Below, in pieces: positions 44,423 through 52,682 of a DNA stretch of 64,000 nucleotides. Under the pieces are notes generated by a model. It made no database searches and was not told the DNA's origin. It saw nothing but the letters and a program-made list of their open reading frames with translations. Every line of letters starts with the position of its first letter. The stretch's first letter is position 1. The stretch spans positions 301,740-365,739 of the forward strand of contig NZ_BSTR01000001.1 of the NCBI RefSeq assembly GCF_030269645.1. Reading direction: 5' to 3'. This DNA is from Actinokineospora sp. NBRC 105648 (GTDB lineage: Bacteria; Actinomycetota; Actinomycetes; Mycobacteriales; Pseudonocardiaceae). A program made the position numbers and the translations under genes.

Positions 44423-45223
44423 TCAGGAACCGCCGACCCAGCGGTCGCGCAGCGAGGCCAGCACCGTCACCGACACCGCCAGCAGCACCACGCTGAGCAC
44501 GATCGCGGCGTCCGGGTCGGACTCCAGGGCGAGGTAGACCGCCAGCGGCATCGTGGTGGTCTCACCGGGGAAGTTGCCCGCGAAGGTGATCGTCGCCCCG
44601 AACTCGCCGAGGGCGCGCGCCCAGCACAGCACCGTCCCGGCGACCACACCCGGCGCGACCGACGGCAGGGTCACCCGCCGGAACGTGAGCCACCGGGACG
44701 CGCCGAGGGTCGCCGCCGCCTCCTCGAAACGCGGGTCGGCGGCCCGGAGCGCGCCCTCGACCGAGATCACCAGGAACGGCATCGCCACGAAGGCCTCGGC
44801 CACCACCACCCCGGCGGTGGTGAACGGCAGCGACACCCCGAACCAGCTGTCCAACCACTGACCGACCACCCCCCGCCTGCCGAGGACCAGGAGCAGGGCC
44901 ACCCCACCCACCACCGGCGGGAGCACCAACGGCACGGTCACCAACGCGCGCAGCACCCCGCGCCCCGGGACGTCGCCGCGCGCCAACACCCAGGCCAGCG
45001 GGATCCCGAGGACCAGGCAGATCACCGTCGCCAAGCTCGCGCACACCACCGACAACCGCAGCGCCTGACCAACCTCCGCGCTGAACAGCCGCTCCGGCAA
45101 CGTCGCCCACGGCGCCCGCAGCAGCAGGCCCAGCAGCGGGACCACCAGAAACGCCAGCCCCAACACGGCGGGCAGCACCAGCACCAGCGGCATCCGCCCG
45201 CGCACCCGCCCCCGTCGCACCAT
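44423..45223 (-). CDS. modB: Molybdate ABC transporter permease ModB
   Basis: The 266-residue permease has six predicted membrane helices and the EAA loop EEAAATLGASRWLTFRRVTL (about 168-187), matching ModB/CysT-type subunits. Start ATG 45221-45223 has GGAGG very close (2 bases), so the true start may be the internal ATG ten codons later. It lies directly before modC; modA is 1.1 kb away across a repeat region. Confidence 0.9.
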   Translation of the reverse strand: MVRRGRVRGRMPLVLVLPAVLGLAFLVVPLLGLLLRAPWATLPERLFSAEVGQALRLSVVCASLATVICLVLGIPLAWVLARGDVPGRGVLRALVTVPLVLPPVVGGVALLLVLGRRGVVGQWLDSWFGVSLPFTTAGVVVAEAFVAMPFLVISVEGALRAADPRFEEAAATLGASRWLTFRRVTLPSVAPGVVAGTVLCWARALGEFGATITFAGNFPGETTTMPLAVYLALESDPDAAIVLSVVLLAVSVTVLASLRDRWVGGS

Positions 45224-46326
45224 GCCCTCCACCCTGGCCCCTACCCGAACCACCCGCCGATCGCCCCTCATACCCCGGCGCTTCGCATCACCCGATCGAG
45301 GCAGGCCAGCCTGTGGACAACCCGCCCGCCCGCGCCGCCACTGTCGGTGCACGCTGGAAGAATTGACATCGGGGGTCCCCCTCGCGCTGTGCTCCGATTT
45401 TCCAGGTCTGCCAGGTCTGCCAGGTCTGCCAGGTCTGCCAGGTCTGCCAGGTCTGCCAGGTCTGGCCAGACCTGGCCAGGTTGGCAGGGTCAGGCCGGGT
45501 TGGCCTGGCCTGCCAGGTCTGGCTGGGGCTGCACGTGTAGGCCGGGGCTGTTGGGCTGCTCAGTGTTGTCAGGGTGCCGGAGTTCGTCGAGTTGTCTGGG
45601 CGGTGGGGGTTTTCTCGGGGGTCGGGTTGCTTGGCCTAGCGGGTTGGTCGGGGTCGTGAGGGTGCCCGGGTTTCTCAGTTGGCCGGGCTGCTCGGTTTGG
45701 TCGAGCTGCTGGGCTGCTCCGGTTGGCTGGGTTACTCAGGTTGGTCGGGCTGGCAGGGTGCCGGAGCTGGTCGGGCTGGTTGGGATGGCAGGGAGCTGGG
45801 CTGGTTGGGATGGCGGGGTGCCGGGCTACCGAGGTGCTGGGTTGGTCGGGCTGCCGGGACAGCCGGGGCCGTGGGGTTGGTCGGGCTGCTGAGGCTCTCG
45901 GGCCGCCGGGTTGGCAGGGCTCTTGGTTTGGCCGGGCTGACGGGCTGCTCGGATTGGTGGGTGCAGGGGTGCAGGGTGTCAGGGTGCCGGAGTTCGTCGA
46001 GTTGGCCGGGTTGGTCTGGCTGGCAGGGTGCTGGGGATGCTTGGGGTTGGTAGAGGTGCCCGGCCGCCCGGGTTGATTGGGTGTGCCCGAGTGCCCGAGT
46101 GCCCGAGTGCCCGAGTGCCCGAGTGCTGGGCTGCTTGCGTTGTTCGGTTTGGGGACTCCCGCACTGATCGTCCGGGTCGTCCGCCGGATTCTGGCATTGG
46201 CCGGTCTTCGTCCGGCCGCGCGTGGTTCGACCGGATCCGGACCGGCGCGCGTCGTATGTGGTTTGCGCCGGCCGGATTCTCTGCTGGGAACGGCAGCCGC
46301 CAGCCGCCGACGTGCGGGCAGTGGGG
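45224..46326. repeat. 1.1-kb low-complexity repeat block between modA and modB
   Basis: No credible gene lies in these 1103 bp. The block holds about eight tandem 9-bp CCAGGTCTG units (45402-45473) running into a perfect 20-bp palindrome (45456-45475). Hundreds of bases of degenerate GGTTGGTCGGGCTG-like words follow. A 27-bp exact direct repeat occurs at 45568-45594 and 45978-46004, and 8-bp GTGCCCGA tandem units lie at 46083-46126. The plus strand is rich in GGG runs. Protein-like frames here (GLPGLP, GLVGLLG) come from the repeats and lack starts. Confidence 0.85.
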
Positions 46327-47109
46327 TTAGGGAGTGGCGAAGCCGGCGTCGGTGAGGACTGCGCGGCCCTTGTCGGACAGTACGTACTTGACGAAGGCCT
46401 TGGCGCCCGCGCTGTTGGGGGCCTTGCCGAGTACGGCGATCGGGTAGTCGTTGACCGCCTTGTCCGACTCCGGGAACTCGATGCCCTCCACCGCGTCCCC
46501 GGCCGCCTTGACGTCGGTCCGGTACACCAGTGCCGCGTCCACCTCGCCCAGGCGGACCTTGGTCAGCGCCGCCTTCACGTCCTGCTCGAGGGTGTCCGGC
46601 GCGGCGGTGAGGCCCGCGGCGGTGAACACCTTCTTGGCCGCCGCCCCGCACGGGACCTGTTCGGCGCACAGGGCGATCTTGCGGTTGGCGTCGGTGAAGT
46701 CCTTCAGGCCGGTGATCTTGCCCGGGTTGCCCTTGGGCACCGCGATCTCCAGCTGGTTCTTGACGAAGGTGACCGGCCCGGTCGCGTCGGTGACCTGCTG
46801 CATGTTCGCGGGCGCGGCCGAGGCGAACACGTCGGCGGGCGCGCCCTGGTTGATCTGCTGGGCCAGCGCCGAGCTGCCCGCGAAGTTGAAGGTCACCTGG
46901 ACGCCGGGGTGCGCCGCCTCGAAGTCCTTGCCCAGCTTGGTGAACGACTCGGTGAGCGAGGCCGCGGCGAACACGGTGATCTTCCCGGTGACCGCCTGCG
47001 CGCTGGACGCGGGCGCGCTGGTGCCGCTCGCGCCGGTGTCGGCCGCCTTGTCGCCGCACCCCGCCAGGGTGAGGACCGCGAGGGCCGTCATCGCCAGCAG
47101 ACGTCGCAT
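46327..47109 (-). CDS. modA: Molybdate-binding lipoprotein ModA
   Basis: The 260-residue protein starts at ATG 47107-47109 with GGAGGTCAG upstream. A lipobox signal peptide (VLTLAGC, Cys at about 19) anchors it outside the cell. The binding domain has FAAASLTESFTKLGKDFEA (about 52-70) and NFAGSSALAQQINQGAPADVF (quoted part under the limit), typical of ModA oxyanion receptors. It delivers molybdate or tungstate to ModBC. It is first in the operon but separated from modB by the repeat block. Confidence 0.93.
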   Translation of the reverse strand: MRRLLAMTALAVLTLAGCGDKAADTGASGTSAPASSAQAVTGKITVFAAASLTESFTKLGKDFEAAHPGVQVTFNFAGSSALAQQINQGAPADVFASAAPANMQQVTDATGPVTFVKNQLEIAVPKGNPGKITGLKDFTDANRKIALCAEQVPCGAAAKKVFTAAGLTAAPDTLEQDVKAALTKVRLGEVDAALVYRTDVKAAGDAVEGIEFPESDKAVNDYPIAVLGKAPNSAGAKAFVKYVLSDKGRAVLTDAGFATP

Positions 47110-47341
47110 CTGACCTCCAGGTGAACCGCAGATTCGGCGGGAAAGGCAATCTAAGCACGCGGATGCGCCGGTGTCATGGCTTGACGAGGACTTCCTCACT
47201 GTGCGTTATCACTCGTTCGAGGCCATCCGCCACCGGAGTGGACATTGTTCGGCGGTCGGGTTCTGGGCCAGTGTTGGCCACCGCGCTTCCACCGGCGCAC
47301 TTCCACAACCGCGTCTCTACAACGGACCTCGGGAGCCACGC

Positions 47342-47869
47342 ATGGCGAGTCGTTTCCAGCGCGACAAGGTCGCCGCGGTGTTCGCCGCGATGGACCACGA
47401 CGGCGACGGCGTCCTCACCGAACTCGACTTCATCGCGCTGGCCGAGCGGTGGGTGCGCCTGCGGGGCTGCGCCCTCGGCTCGCCCGAGCACCAGCGCCTC
47501 ACCGACGTGATGCTCGGCTGGTGGGAGACCCTGCGCGCCGCGGCGGGCACCGAGCAGGTCCCGTTGCCCGCCGTCCTGCGCGTCGTCGACCACCTACCCG
47601 AGGTGCCCGCCGCGATGGCCGCCACCGCCGAGGCCATGTTCGACGCCGTCGACCAGGACGGCGACGGCCGCATCTCCGCCCAGGAGCACACCCAGCTGGT
47701 CGAGGCGTGGAACGGCAGGCCCACCCCGACCGACTTCCCACTGCTCGACCTCGACGGCGACGGCCACCTGTCCCGGGCGGAGTTCACCGAGCTGTGGATC
47801 CAGTTCTGGGCGGGCGACGACCCCGAAGCGCCCGGCACGTGGGTCTTCGGCCACTTCCCCCGGTCCTAG
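47342..47869 (+). CDS. EF-hand calcium-binding protein
   Basis: The 175-residue cytoplasmic protein starts at ATG 47342. It shows three clear EF-hand loops: DHDGDGVLTELDF (about 17-29), DQDGDGRISAQEH (about 103-115) and DLDGDGHLSRAEF (about 138-150). A degenerate fourth lies between the first two. Size and spacing match calerythrin/CalD-like actinobacterial proteins. Likely a calcium buffer or sensor. Its stop shares CTAG with the convergent next gene. Confidence 0.92.
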   Translation: MASRFQRDKVAAVFAAMDHDGDGVLTELDFIALAERWVRLRGCALGSPEHQRLTDVMLGWWETLRAAAGTEQVPLPAVLRVVDHLPEVPAAMAATAEAMFDAVDQDGDGRISAQEHTQLVEAWNGRPTPTDFPLLDLDGDGHLSRAEFTELWIQFWAGDDPEAPGTWVFGHFPRS

Positions 47870-48189
47870 CCCCGCGCCGGTGCGGCCCGCCCGCTCACCG
47901 GCACGGCCAAGACCCGGAAGACTCCGTTCTCGGTGCCCGGGAAAGCTGAGAAATCCCGCCACCGCAACCGATACCGGTCGACGAGCTCCAGCACGTCCTC
48001 CCGGCCCGCTGTCGTGCCCGCACCCGCGTTCGGACTCCACTGACGGGTCCCGGCAAGCATGGCGCCCTCGTGCAACCGGAACTCGACGTCATTGGTGTCG
48101 CGTGTGGATGGTTGCCAGTAGCCCTGGTCGTTGGTAGGCAAGAGAACCCAGCCGCGGTCGACCGCGCAATTGGCGATGGCGCACTCCAC
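47866..48189 (-). CDS. Unknown protein, possibly N-terminally truncated
   Basis: The 107-residue frame starts at GTG 48187-48189 with no good ribosome site. It contains GWVLLPTNDQGYWQP and VEFRLHEGAM and a VLELVDRYRLRWRDFSAFPG stretch. I do not recognise the family. Immediately upstream on the other strand is a truncated flavodoxin gene. The lack of a ribosome site suggests that this gene, too, lost its 5' end at a rearrangement junction near 48190-48205. Confidence 0.5.
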   Translation of the reverse strand: MECAIANCAVDRGWVLLPTNDQGYWQPSTRDTNDVEFRLHEGAMLAGTRQWSPNAGAGTTAGREDVLELVDRYRLRWRDFSAFPGTENGVFRVLAVPVSGRAAPARG

Positions 48190-48203
48190 GTGGACCAGGC
48201 TGC

Positions 48204-48495
48204 GCGGACTTGCTCGCGGCGGAGATCCTCATCGTGGCGTCACCGACCTGGGTGGGGCGGCCGTCGTCGCTGGCGCAGCGTGCCCTGGAGCGGATGGACG
48301 CGATGATCTCCGAGACCGGCGACGCGGGCACGCCGGTCGCCTACAACCGGGTGGCGTGCGTGGTGGTCACCGGGAACGAGGACGGGCGACATCGACCACG
48401 GCCACCAGTGGGCGCACGACACGGCCAAGACTATGGCGCACACCCTGCACTCGGTGGCCAAGGCGCTGGCCGCCAACCCGATCCCACCGGTCTAG
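48204..48495 (+). pseudogene. Decayed flavodoxin/NAD(P)H-oxidoreductase fragment
   Basis: From about 48204 the frame reads LAAEILIVASPTWVGRPSS, then AQRALERMDAMISETGD and VACVVVTGNEDG. These are the middle of a flavodoxin-fold FMN reductase. The FMN-binding N-terminus is missing. After GNEDG the homology jumps to another frame at about 48389, reading DIDHGHQWAHDTAKT and ending at TAG 48493-48495. About 50-60 residues between the two parts are lost. The gene is broken by an N-terminal deletion and an internal frameshifting deletion. Confidence 0.75.
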
Positions 48496-49103
48496 TCCAC
48501 AAGGGATAGTCGGGGGCGGAAGCCGGCGCTGATGACTTCCGCTGTGGATGGTGGGGTGAGCAGTCGGAGTTCCCCGGTCGGCAGCTCCCGGCGGTCGGAG
48601 TAGCCGCCCGGTGTCCATCGGTGCAGGGTGTTCGCGTGGACGAGCCAGTGATGACCTTCGTGCTCGACGAACACCCCGTCAGGAAGGGTCTTGGCTGGAG
48701 TCGGGATCGTGCGCCTGCGACCGTCGTTCGTCTTGCGCTCGTCGTCCAGGACCGCGTCGATGTCCGCGGCTCGGGGCAGTCCCGGAAGCCCCTTGGTCTC
48801 GGCCCAGAATGCGCGGAACCGCTGGTAGTCGGCGTGTCTGCACTCCGCGCAAGGGCGGTGTCCCGCCGCTAGCGCGACCGCCTCGTCGAGGAAGAAGAGC
48901 CCGGTGTACCGGTTGGGTGTCATGGCGGGTCGCCACCGCTCCCGGAACGACAGTTCGCACACCAGCCACCGCTTGACCTGGGCCTGCCGCACGATCTCCC
49001 CGGAGGCATCGTGCAACACGCCGCGGTTGCCGAACATGGCTCCATGCGCGGCCGTGGCGATCAGCTCCCCGTCCGGCGCGACCCGGTTCCGCAGTGGCGA
49101 CAT
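48492..49103 (-). CDS. Conserved actinobacterial protein of unknown function
   Basis: The 203-residue protein starts at ATG 49101-49103 with GAGGTGGGG just before it. It has a CAEC pair in GHRPCAECRHADYQRF (about 81-96), a site resembling a small metal or nucleic-acid-binding knuckle. It also has several Trp/His-rich segments (EHEGHHWLVHANTLHRWTPG). No signal or membrane helix. I do not know the function. The stop shares CTAG with the pseudogene stop. Confidence 0.75.
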   Translation of the reverse strand: MSPLRNRVAPDGELIATAAHGAMFGNRGVLHDASGEIVRQAQVKRWLVCELSFRERWRPAMTPNRYTGLFFLDEAVALAAGHRPCAECRHADYQRFRAFWAETKGLPGLPRAADIDAVLDDERKTNDGRRRTIPTPAKTLPDGVFVEHEGHHWLVHANTLHRWTPGGYSDRRELPTGELRLLTPPSTAEVISAGFRPRLSLVD

Positions 49104-49172
49104 GTCCCCACCTCACCACCGGGACGACCGGCATAGCTCGCCAGATGCCGACACCACCCTCGGCCCGTCCAA

Positions 49173-49262
49173 TTGTTCAACAATCCTACGCGCGAACAAT
49201 CCCATCGGTGACACGTTGAACTGTCCAACAGTAGGATTGTTGAACAATCCTACTGTTGGACA
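49173..49262. promoter_or_regulatory. AT-rich 41-bp palindrome and related half-sites
   Basis: At 49222-49262 two perfect 20-bp arms meet at one central base, with GGATTGTT-G-AACAATCC at the centre. Upstream, TTGTT-C-AACAATCCTAC (49173-49189) repeats the core, and GAACAATCC (49194-49202) and GGATTGTTCA (49266-49275) are further half-sites. AT content is far above the surroundings. It lies between the stop of the response regulator gene and the start of the unknown gene, both minus strand. It could be a terminator, a repressor operator array or a remnant of foreign DNA. Confidence 0.75.
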
Positions 49263-49272
49263 AGGGGATTGT

Positions 49273-49947
49273 TCACTCGGCGGCGTGTGAGCGGTACTCG
49301 TGGATCTCGTCGGCGCGGATGAGGCCGTCCTCGATGGCCCGGGCCAGCAACGCGGTCTTGGTCGGCGCGGGTCTGCCGAGCTTCGCGTACTTCACCCGCG
49401 CCCGGTCGATGTACTGGCGCACCGTCGCCTCGCTCAGGTTCATCCGCTTGGCCACCGACGCCTTCGACATCGACTGGAACCACAGCAGCAGCGCCGTCCG
49501 CTCGCGCCCCGACAGGTGCGGCGCGCGCTCGTCGGACAGCTCGACGTCCGAGAGCAGGGCGCCCGCCACCGACGGCGTCACGTACGGCCGGTCCGTGGCC
49601 ACCGCCACCAGCGTGTCCACGCAGTGGTCGCTGGTCTCGTGCTTGGACAGGAACGCCGAGGCCCCCGCCTCCAGCACCGTCAAGATCGTCTCCGGGTCGT
49701 CGTGCGCCGAGTACACCACCACCCGCCTGCCCGCGGTGCACAGCTCGGCGACCCGGTCGGTGACCACCTCCTCGCCCAGCCTCAGGTCGAGCAGCAGCAC
49801 GTCGGCCTCCGCCGCCGGCCCGGCGAGCACCTCCTCGATCGAGCCGCCGCTGCCGATCACCACCGCGCGCGACTCCGGGTCGCGGGCGATCCACGCGGTC
49901 ACCCCGTCCACGACGACCGGGTGATCCTCGATGATCCCCACCGTCAC
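49273..49947 (-). CDS. NarL/LuxR-family response regulator
   Basis: The 224-residue regulator starts at GTG 49945-49947 (overlapping the sensor stop). The receiver domain has Asp54 in LLLDLRLGEE and a YSAHDD region. The C-terminal LuxR helix-turn-helix reads LSGRERTALLLWFQSMSKAS, then VAKRMNLSEATVRQYIDRAR. The WFQSMSKASV stretch is longer than usual. It follows two sensor genes in one operon. Confidence 0.9.
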   Translation of the reverse strand: MTVGIIEDHPVVVDGVTAWIARDPESRAVVIGSGGSIEEVLAGPAAEADVLLLDLRLGEEVVTDRVAELCTAGRRVVVYSAHDDPETILTVLEAGASAFLSKHETSDHCVDTLVAVATDRPYVTPSVAGALLSDVELSDERAPHLSGRERTALLLWFQSMSKASVAKRMNLSEATVRQYIDRARVKYAKLGRPAPTKTALLARAIEDGLIRADEIHEYRSHAAE

Positions 49948-51059
49948 CGGCCGGTCCACTCCGCCTGCAGCCACAGCCGGTCTCCCTCCCTGGTCCGCGT
50001 CAGTCGGATGTCCGGGTGCGCCCGCACGTCGACGTCGGGCGCGTCCGCCACCACCGCGACGGTCACCTCGTCGGCCAGCGCCACCACGGTCACCCTGGCC
50101 ATGGTCCGCGCCTGGCTCAGCGCCACGATCGGCGCCTCGGTGAGCGCGCGCCGGGTGTCCACCGGCAGGTCCGGGATCTCCCCGACCGCCGAGAGCGACA
50201 CCAGCACGCCGCGCCGCTCGGCGATGTCGGCGCCCGCGCGCAGCTCGTGCAGCAGCGGGTCGGGTACGTCGTCGGTCTCGGCGAGCAGCCTGCGCAGCTG
50301 GGCGGCGCCGGTGGCACACCGGTGCCGGACCTCGGGGTCGGCCGGGTCGGCCCCGGCGGCGAGATCGGCCAGCAGCGCCGCGGTGCTGCGGTGCAGCGCC
50401 CGGTAGCGCTGCGCCCGGGCGGCGGCGACGGCCTCCGCCGCGGCCCGCTCGGCGGTGACCCGGGCCCGGGCGGCCGAACTGCGCGCGGCCCACCCGGCCG
50501 CGGTGCCCAGTCCGTGCGCGCTGAGGCTGTAGCCCAGTTGCAGCGTCGCCGCGCCCAGCAGCACCATCATCGCCCGGGACAGCTCGAACCGACCCACCGC
50601 GCCGACGAGCGCCATCGCCGCGCCGAGCAGCACCGTGTTGGCGACCAGGAACGCCACCAGGTGCGCGAGCCGGTGCCGCCAGAACAGGATCACCGCCAGC
50701 CAGCCCACCGCGCCCCACGCCCAGTTCGCCGGCCGCAGCAACCCCTCATCCGGCGCGGCGGCCACCAGCAGGACGTCGACGCCCAGCGCGGCCACCGCCA
50801 GCGGCCACGCCCACCGCGAGGGCTGCTCCCGGCGCAGCAGGAAGGCGCCCGCGACGCCGATCGCGAGGTAGAGGACCCAGCCGGTCGCCGCCGCCCACTG
50901 TCGTGTGTAGACAGTCCAGTTCCCCGCCGTGGCGGGCAGGTCGAACCCGACGTGCCAGAACCCGGCGATCACCACCGCCGCCGCGGTGGCGCCGCGGGCG
51001 TAGCGGCGGGCGACCAGCACCGCCGGGTCACTGTCCGATGTGGACTTCAGTGCGGCCAC
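49944..51059 (-). CDS. Membrane sensor protein with degenerate kinase part
   Basis: The 371-residue protein has six or so membrane helices in its N-terminal half (about 20-190). A coiled region (ARARVTAERAAAEAVAAARA, about 198-217) and a C-terminal part that should be the kinase follow. RALHRSTAALLADLAAGAD takes the place of the NarX-type His box. No N-box or glycine-rich ATP lid is visible, so catalysis is unlikely. It overlaps the true kinase by 13 bases and the regulator by GTGA. It may be a regulatory partner. Confidence 0.75.
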   Translation of the reverse strand: MAALKSTSDSDPAVLVARRYARGATAAAVVIAGFWHVGFDLPATAGNWTVYTRQWAAATGWVLYLAIGVAGAFLLRREQPSRWAWPLAVAALGVDVLLVAAAPDEGLLRPANWAWGAVGWLAVILFWRHRLAHLVAFLVANTVLLGAAMALVGAVGRFELSRAMMVLLGAATLQLGYSLSAHGLGTAAGWAARSSAARARVTAERAAAEAVAAARAQRYRALHRSTAALLADLAAGADPADPEVRHRCATGAAQLRRLLAETDDVPDPLLHELRAGADIAERRGVLVSLSAVGEIPDLPVDTRRALTEAPIVALSQARTMARVTVVALADEVTVAVVADAPDVDVRAHPDIRLTRTREGDRLWLQAEWTGR

Positions 51060-52174
51060 CGCAGCTCCACCCTGGTGCCGCCCGCGCCGGAGACGACCTC
51101 GGCGTCACCCTCGACCGCGCGCATCCGCCCGAGGATGCCCTCGCGCAGCCCGTACCGGTGCCGCGGCACCGCCGCCGGGTCGAAGCCGCGGCCGGTGTCG
51201 GTGATCGCGATCCGCACCGCGTGGCAGTCGCCGTGCTGGCGCAGCCGGGCGGTGTCGACCCCGGCGTGCCGCGCGATGTTGGCCAGCGCCTCGGCGGCGG
51301 CGTCGGCGAAGGCCGTCGCCACCCGCACCGGCACCCGGCAGGGGACGAGTTCGCAGTCCACGGCCACCTCGGCCCGGTCGGCGACCGCGCGGAGCTGGTG
51401 GCGCAGGTCGACGTCGGTGCCGGAGAGGCCGGGCGGACCGAGGTTCTCGATCAGCGCCAGGTCGGCCGCCGCCCGGGCGCGCAGCGCGGGCGAGGTCGCG
51501 GTGATCGAGTTGGCGCCGATGGTGGTCAGGGTGGCGAGCACGGTGTCGTGCAGCACCAGGTTGTTCGCCCGTTCGTCGGCCCGCCGGGCGCGCATGACCG
51601 CCGCCGCGCGCTCGGTCTCGCGCCCCTCGGCCAGCACGGCGTCGGCCAGCCGCGCACCGGTGCGCAGCAGGGTCATCAGCGCGGCGGTCGCGGCGATCTG
51701 CACGAGGTGGATGCCGGTGGTGGCGATCCCGTCACCCGCCTGCCAGGCGCCCACCAGGTGCGCCCCGGCGACCAGCAGGCCGGTGGGCACCGCGACCCGC
51801 GGTCGCCAGGCGAGGCTGGCGATCACGATCGTGATGCTGGCCAGCCCGTCGATCCAGCTCGCCCCACCGGAGAGCAGCGGCGGCGCCACCAGGCGCGCCT
51901 GCAGCAGGCAGAGGGCGGTCGTGAGCACGATGTCCACCGTCACCAGCGGCGTGCGGAGTCCCTGGGTCACCGCGCACCACCCGAACGCGACTGACCAGAC
52001 CACGCTGAGCAGCACCGCGGGGACCACCCACACCGCGGTTGCGGGCCCGCCCATCCCGGCGACCGCGGCGATCCCGCCGGTGAGCGCGACCGCGAACCGC
52101 GTGGCCGCCGCGCACCACGCGGTCACCCGGTTCAGCGCCGCCTCGGCGGCGGTGTCCGGCTGCTCGCCCGTCAT
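51047..52174 (-). CDS. NarL-type sensor histidine kinase
   Basis: The 375-residue kinase starts at ATG 52172-52174. It has six membrane helices (about 25-185), then a HisKA_3-like dimer part with LVLHDTVLATLTTIG (about 209-223, His in LHD). The ATPase domain has EALANIARHAG (N box), ITDTGRGFDP (G1) and REGILGRMRAVEG (G2). It is the first gene of the kinase, pseudo-kinase and regulator operon. The stimulus is unknown; the membrane half lacks a large external domain. Confidence 0.88.
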   Translation of the reverse strand: MTGEQPDTAAEAALNRVTAWCAAATRFAVALTGGIAAVAGMGGPATAVWVVPAVLLSVVWSVAFGWCAVTQGLRTPLVTVDIVLTTALCLLQARLVAPPLLSGGASWIDGLASITIVIASLAWRPRVAVPTGLLVAGAHLVGAWQAGDGIATTGIHLVQIAATAALMTLLRTGARLADAVLAEGRETERAAAVMRARRADERANNLVLHDTVLATLTTIGANSITATSPALRARAAADLALIENLGPPGLSGTDVDLRHQLRAVADRAEVAVDCELVPCRVPVRVATAFADAAAEALANIARHAGVDTARLRQHGDCHAVRIAITDTGRGFDPAAVPRHRYGLREGILGRMRAVEGDAEVVSGAGGTRVELRWPH

Positions 52175-52308
52175 CGGCCCACCCGTTCCCCTCGCGCGGT
52201 CCCCGGTGACCGCCGATCGGCTGTCAGTCGAACACCGGTCGTTCGCCGGCTACCCGACCGCGGTTGTACTGGGACCATGGAATCCCACCTCGTCCCGGGG
52301 ACCCGACC

Positions 52309-52602
52309 TTGGCCACCGGCTTAGAGCCCCTCATCGTGACCAAGCTCGCCGCCGCGATCAAGGGCGGTGGTGTTCGCGCGGGCCACGTGTCCGCCGCGGT
52401 GCTCGCCGAACACTTCGTCTTGGTGGCGAACGCTACCGGGTTGGCCGCCGCGCTGCGGTGGCTGATCACCGGGCTGCGCGCGAGCACCGGGGTGGTCGGC
52501 CTGCTCGCCGTCCTCGAGGGCCTGCTGGACGCCGTGGAGACCGGCGAACCGCACGCGGTGATCCTCAGCTCGGCCGCCGCGGTGGCCGCCGCCATGTCCT
52601 AG
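52309..52602 (+). CDS. Small helical protein divergent from the kinase operon
   Basis: The frame is open from 52264. A TTG at 52309 with GGGGA 11 bases before it and a GTG at 52336 are start candidates. It gives about 97 residues, nearly all Ala/Leu/Val-rich helices (LAAALRWLITGLRAS, GVVGLLAVLEGLLDAVETG). A TTA codon lies at 52321-52323 if the upstream start is used. It ends 81 bp before the convergent NACHT gene stop. It could encode a NACHT-associated helical partner, but I cannot prove that it is translated. Confidence 0.4.
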   Translation: MATGLEPLIVTKLAAAIKGGGVRAGHVSAAVLAEHFVLVANATGLAAALRWLITGLRASTGVVGLLAVLEGLLDAVETGEPHAVILSSAAAVAAAMS

Positions 52603-52682
52603 TGCCCGTCCGGAGCCGGTGGTCCTGCGGTGGCCCGCGAGCACCGGCGACAACGCCCCGGGCCCGCCTGCCCCTGCCGAGG

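Noticed and set aside
45222-45892. Collagen-like GLPGLP and GLVGLLG frames
   Set aside because: Produced by the 9-bp and longer nucleotide repeats, without ribosome sites or continuity across the repeat block.
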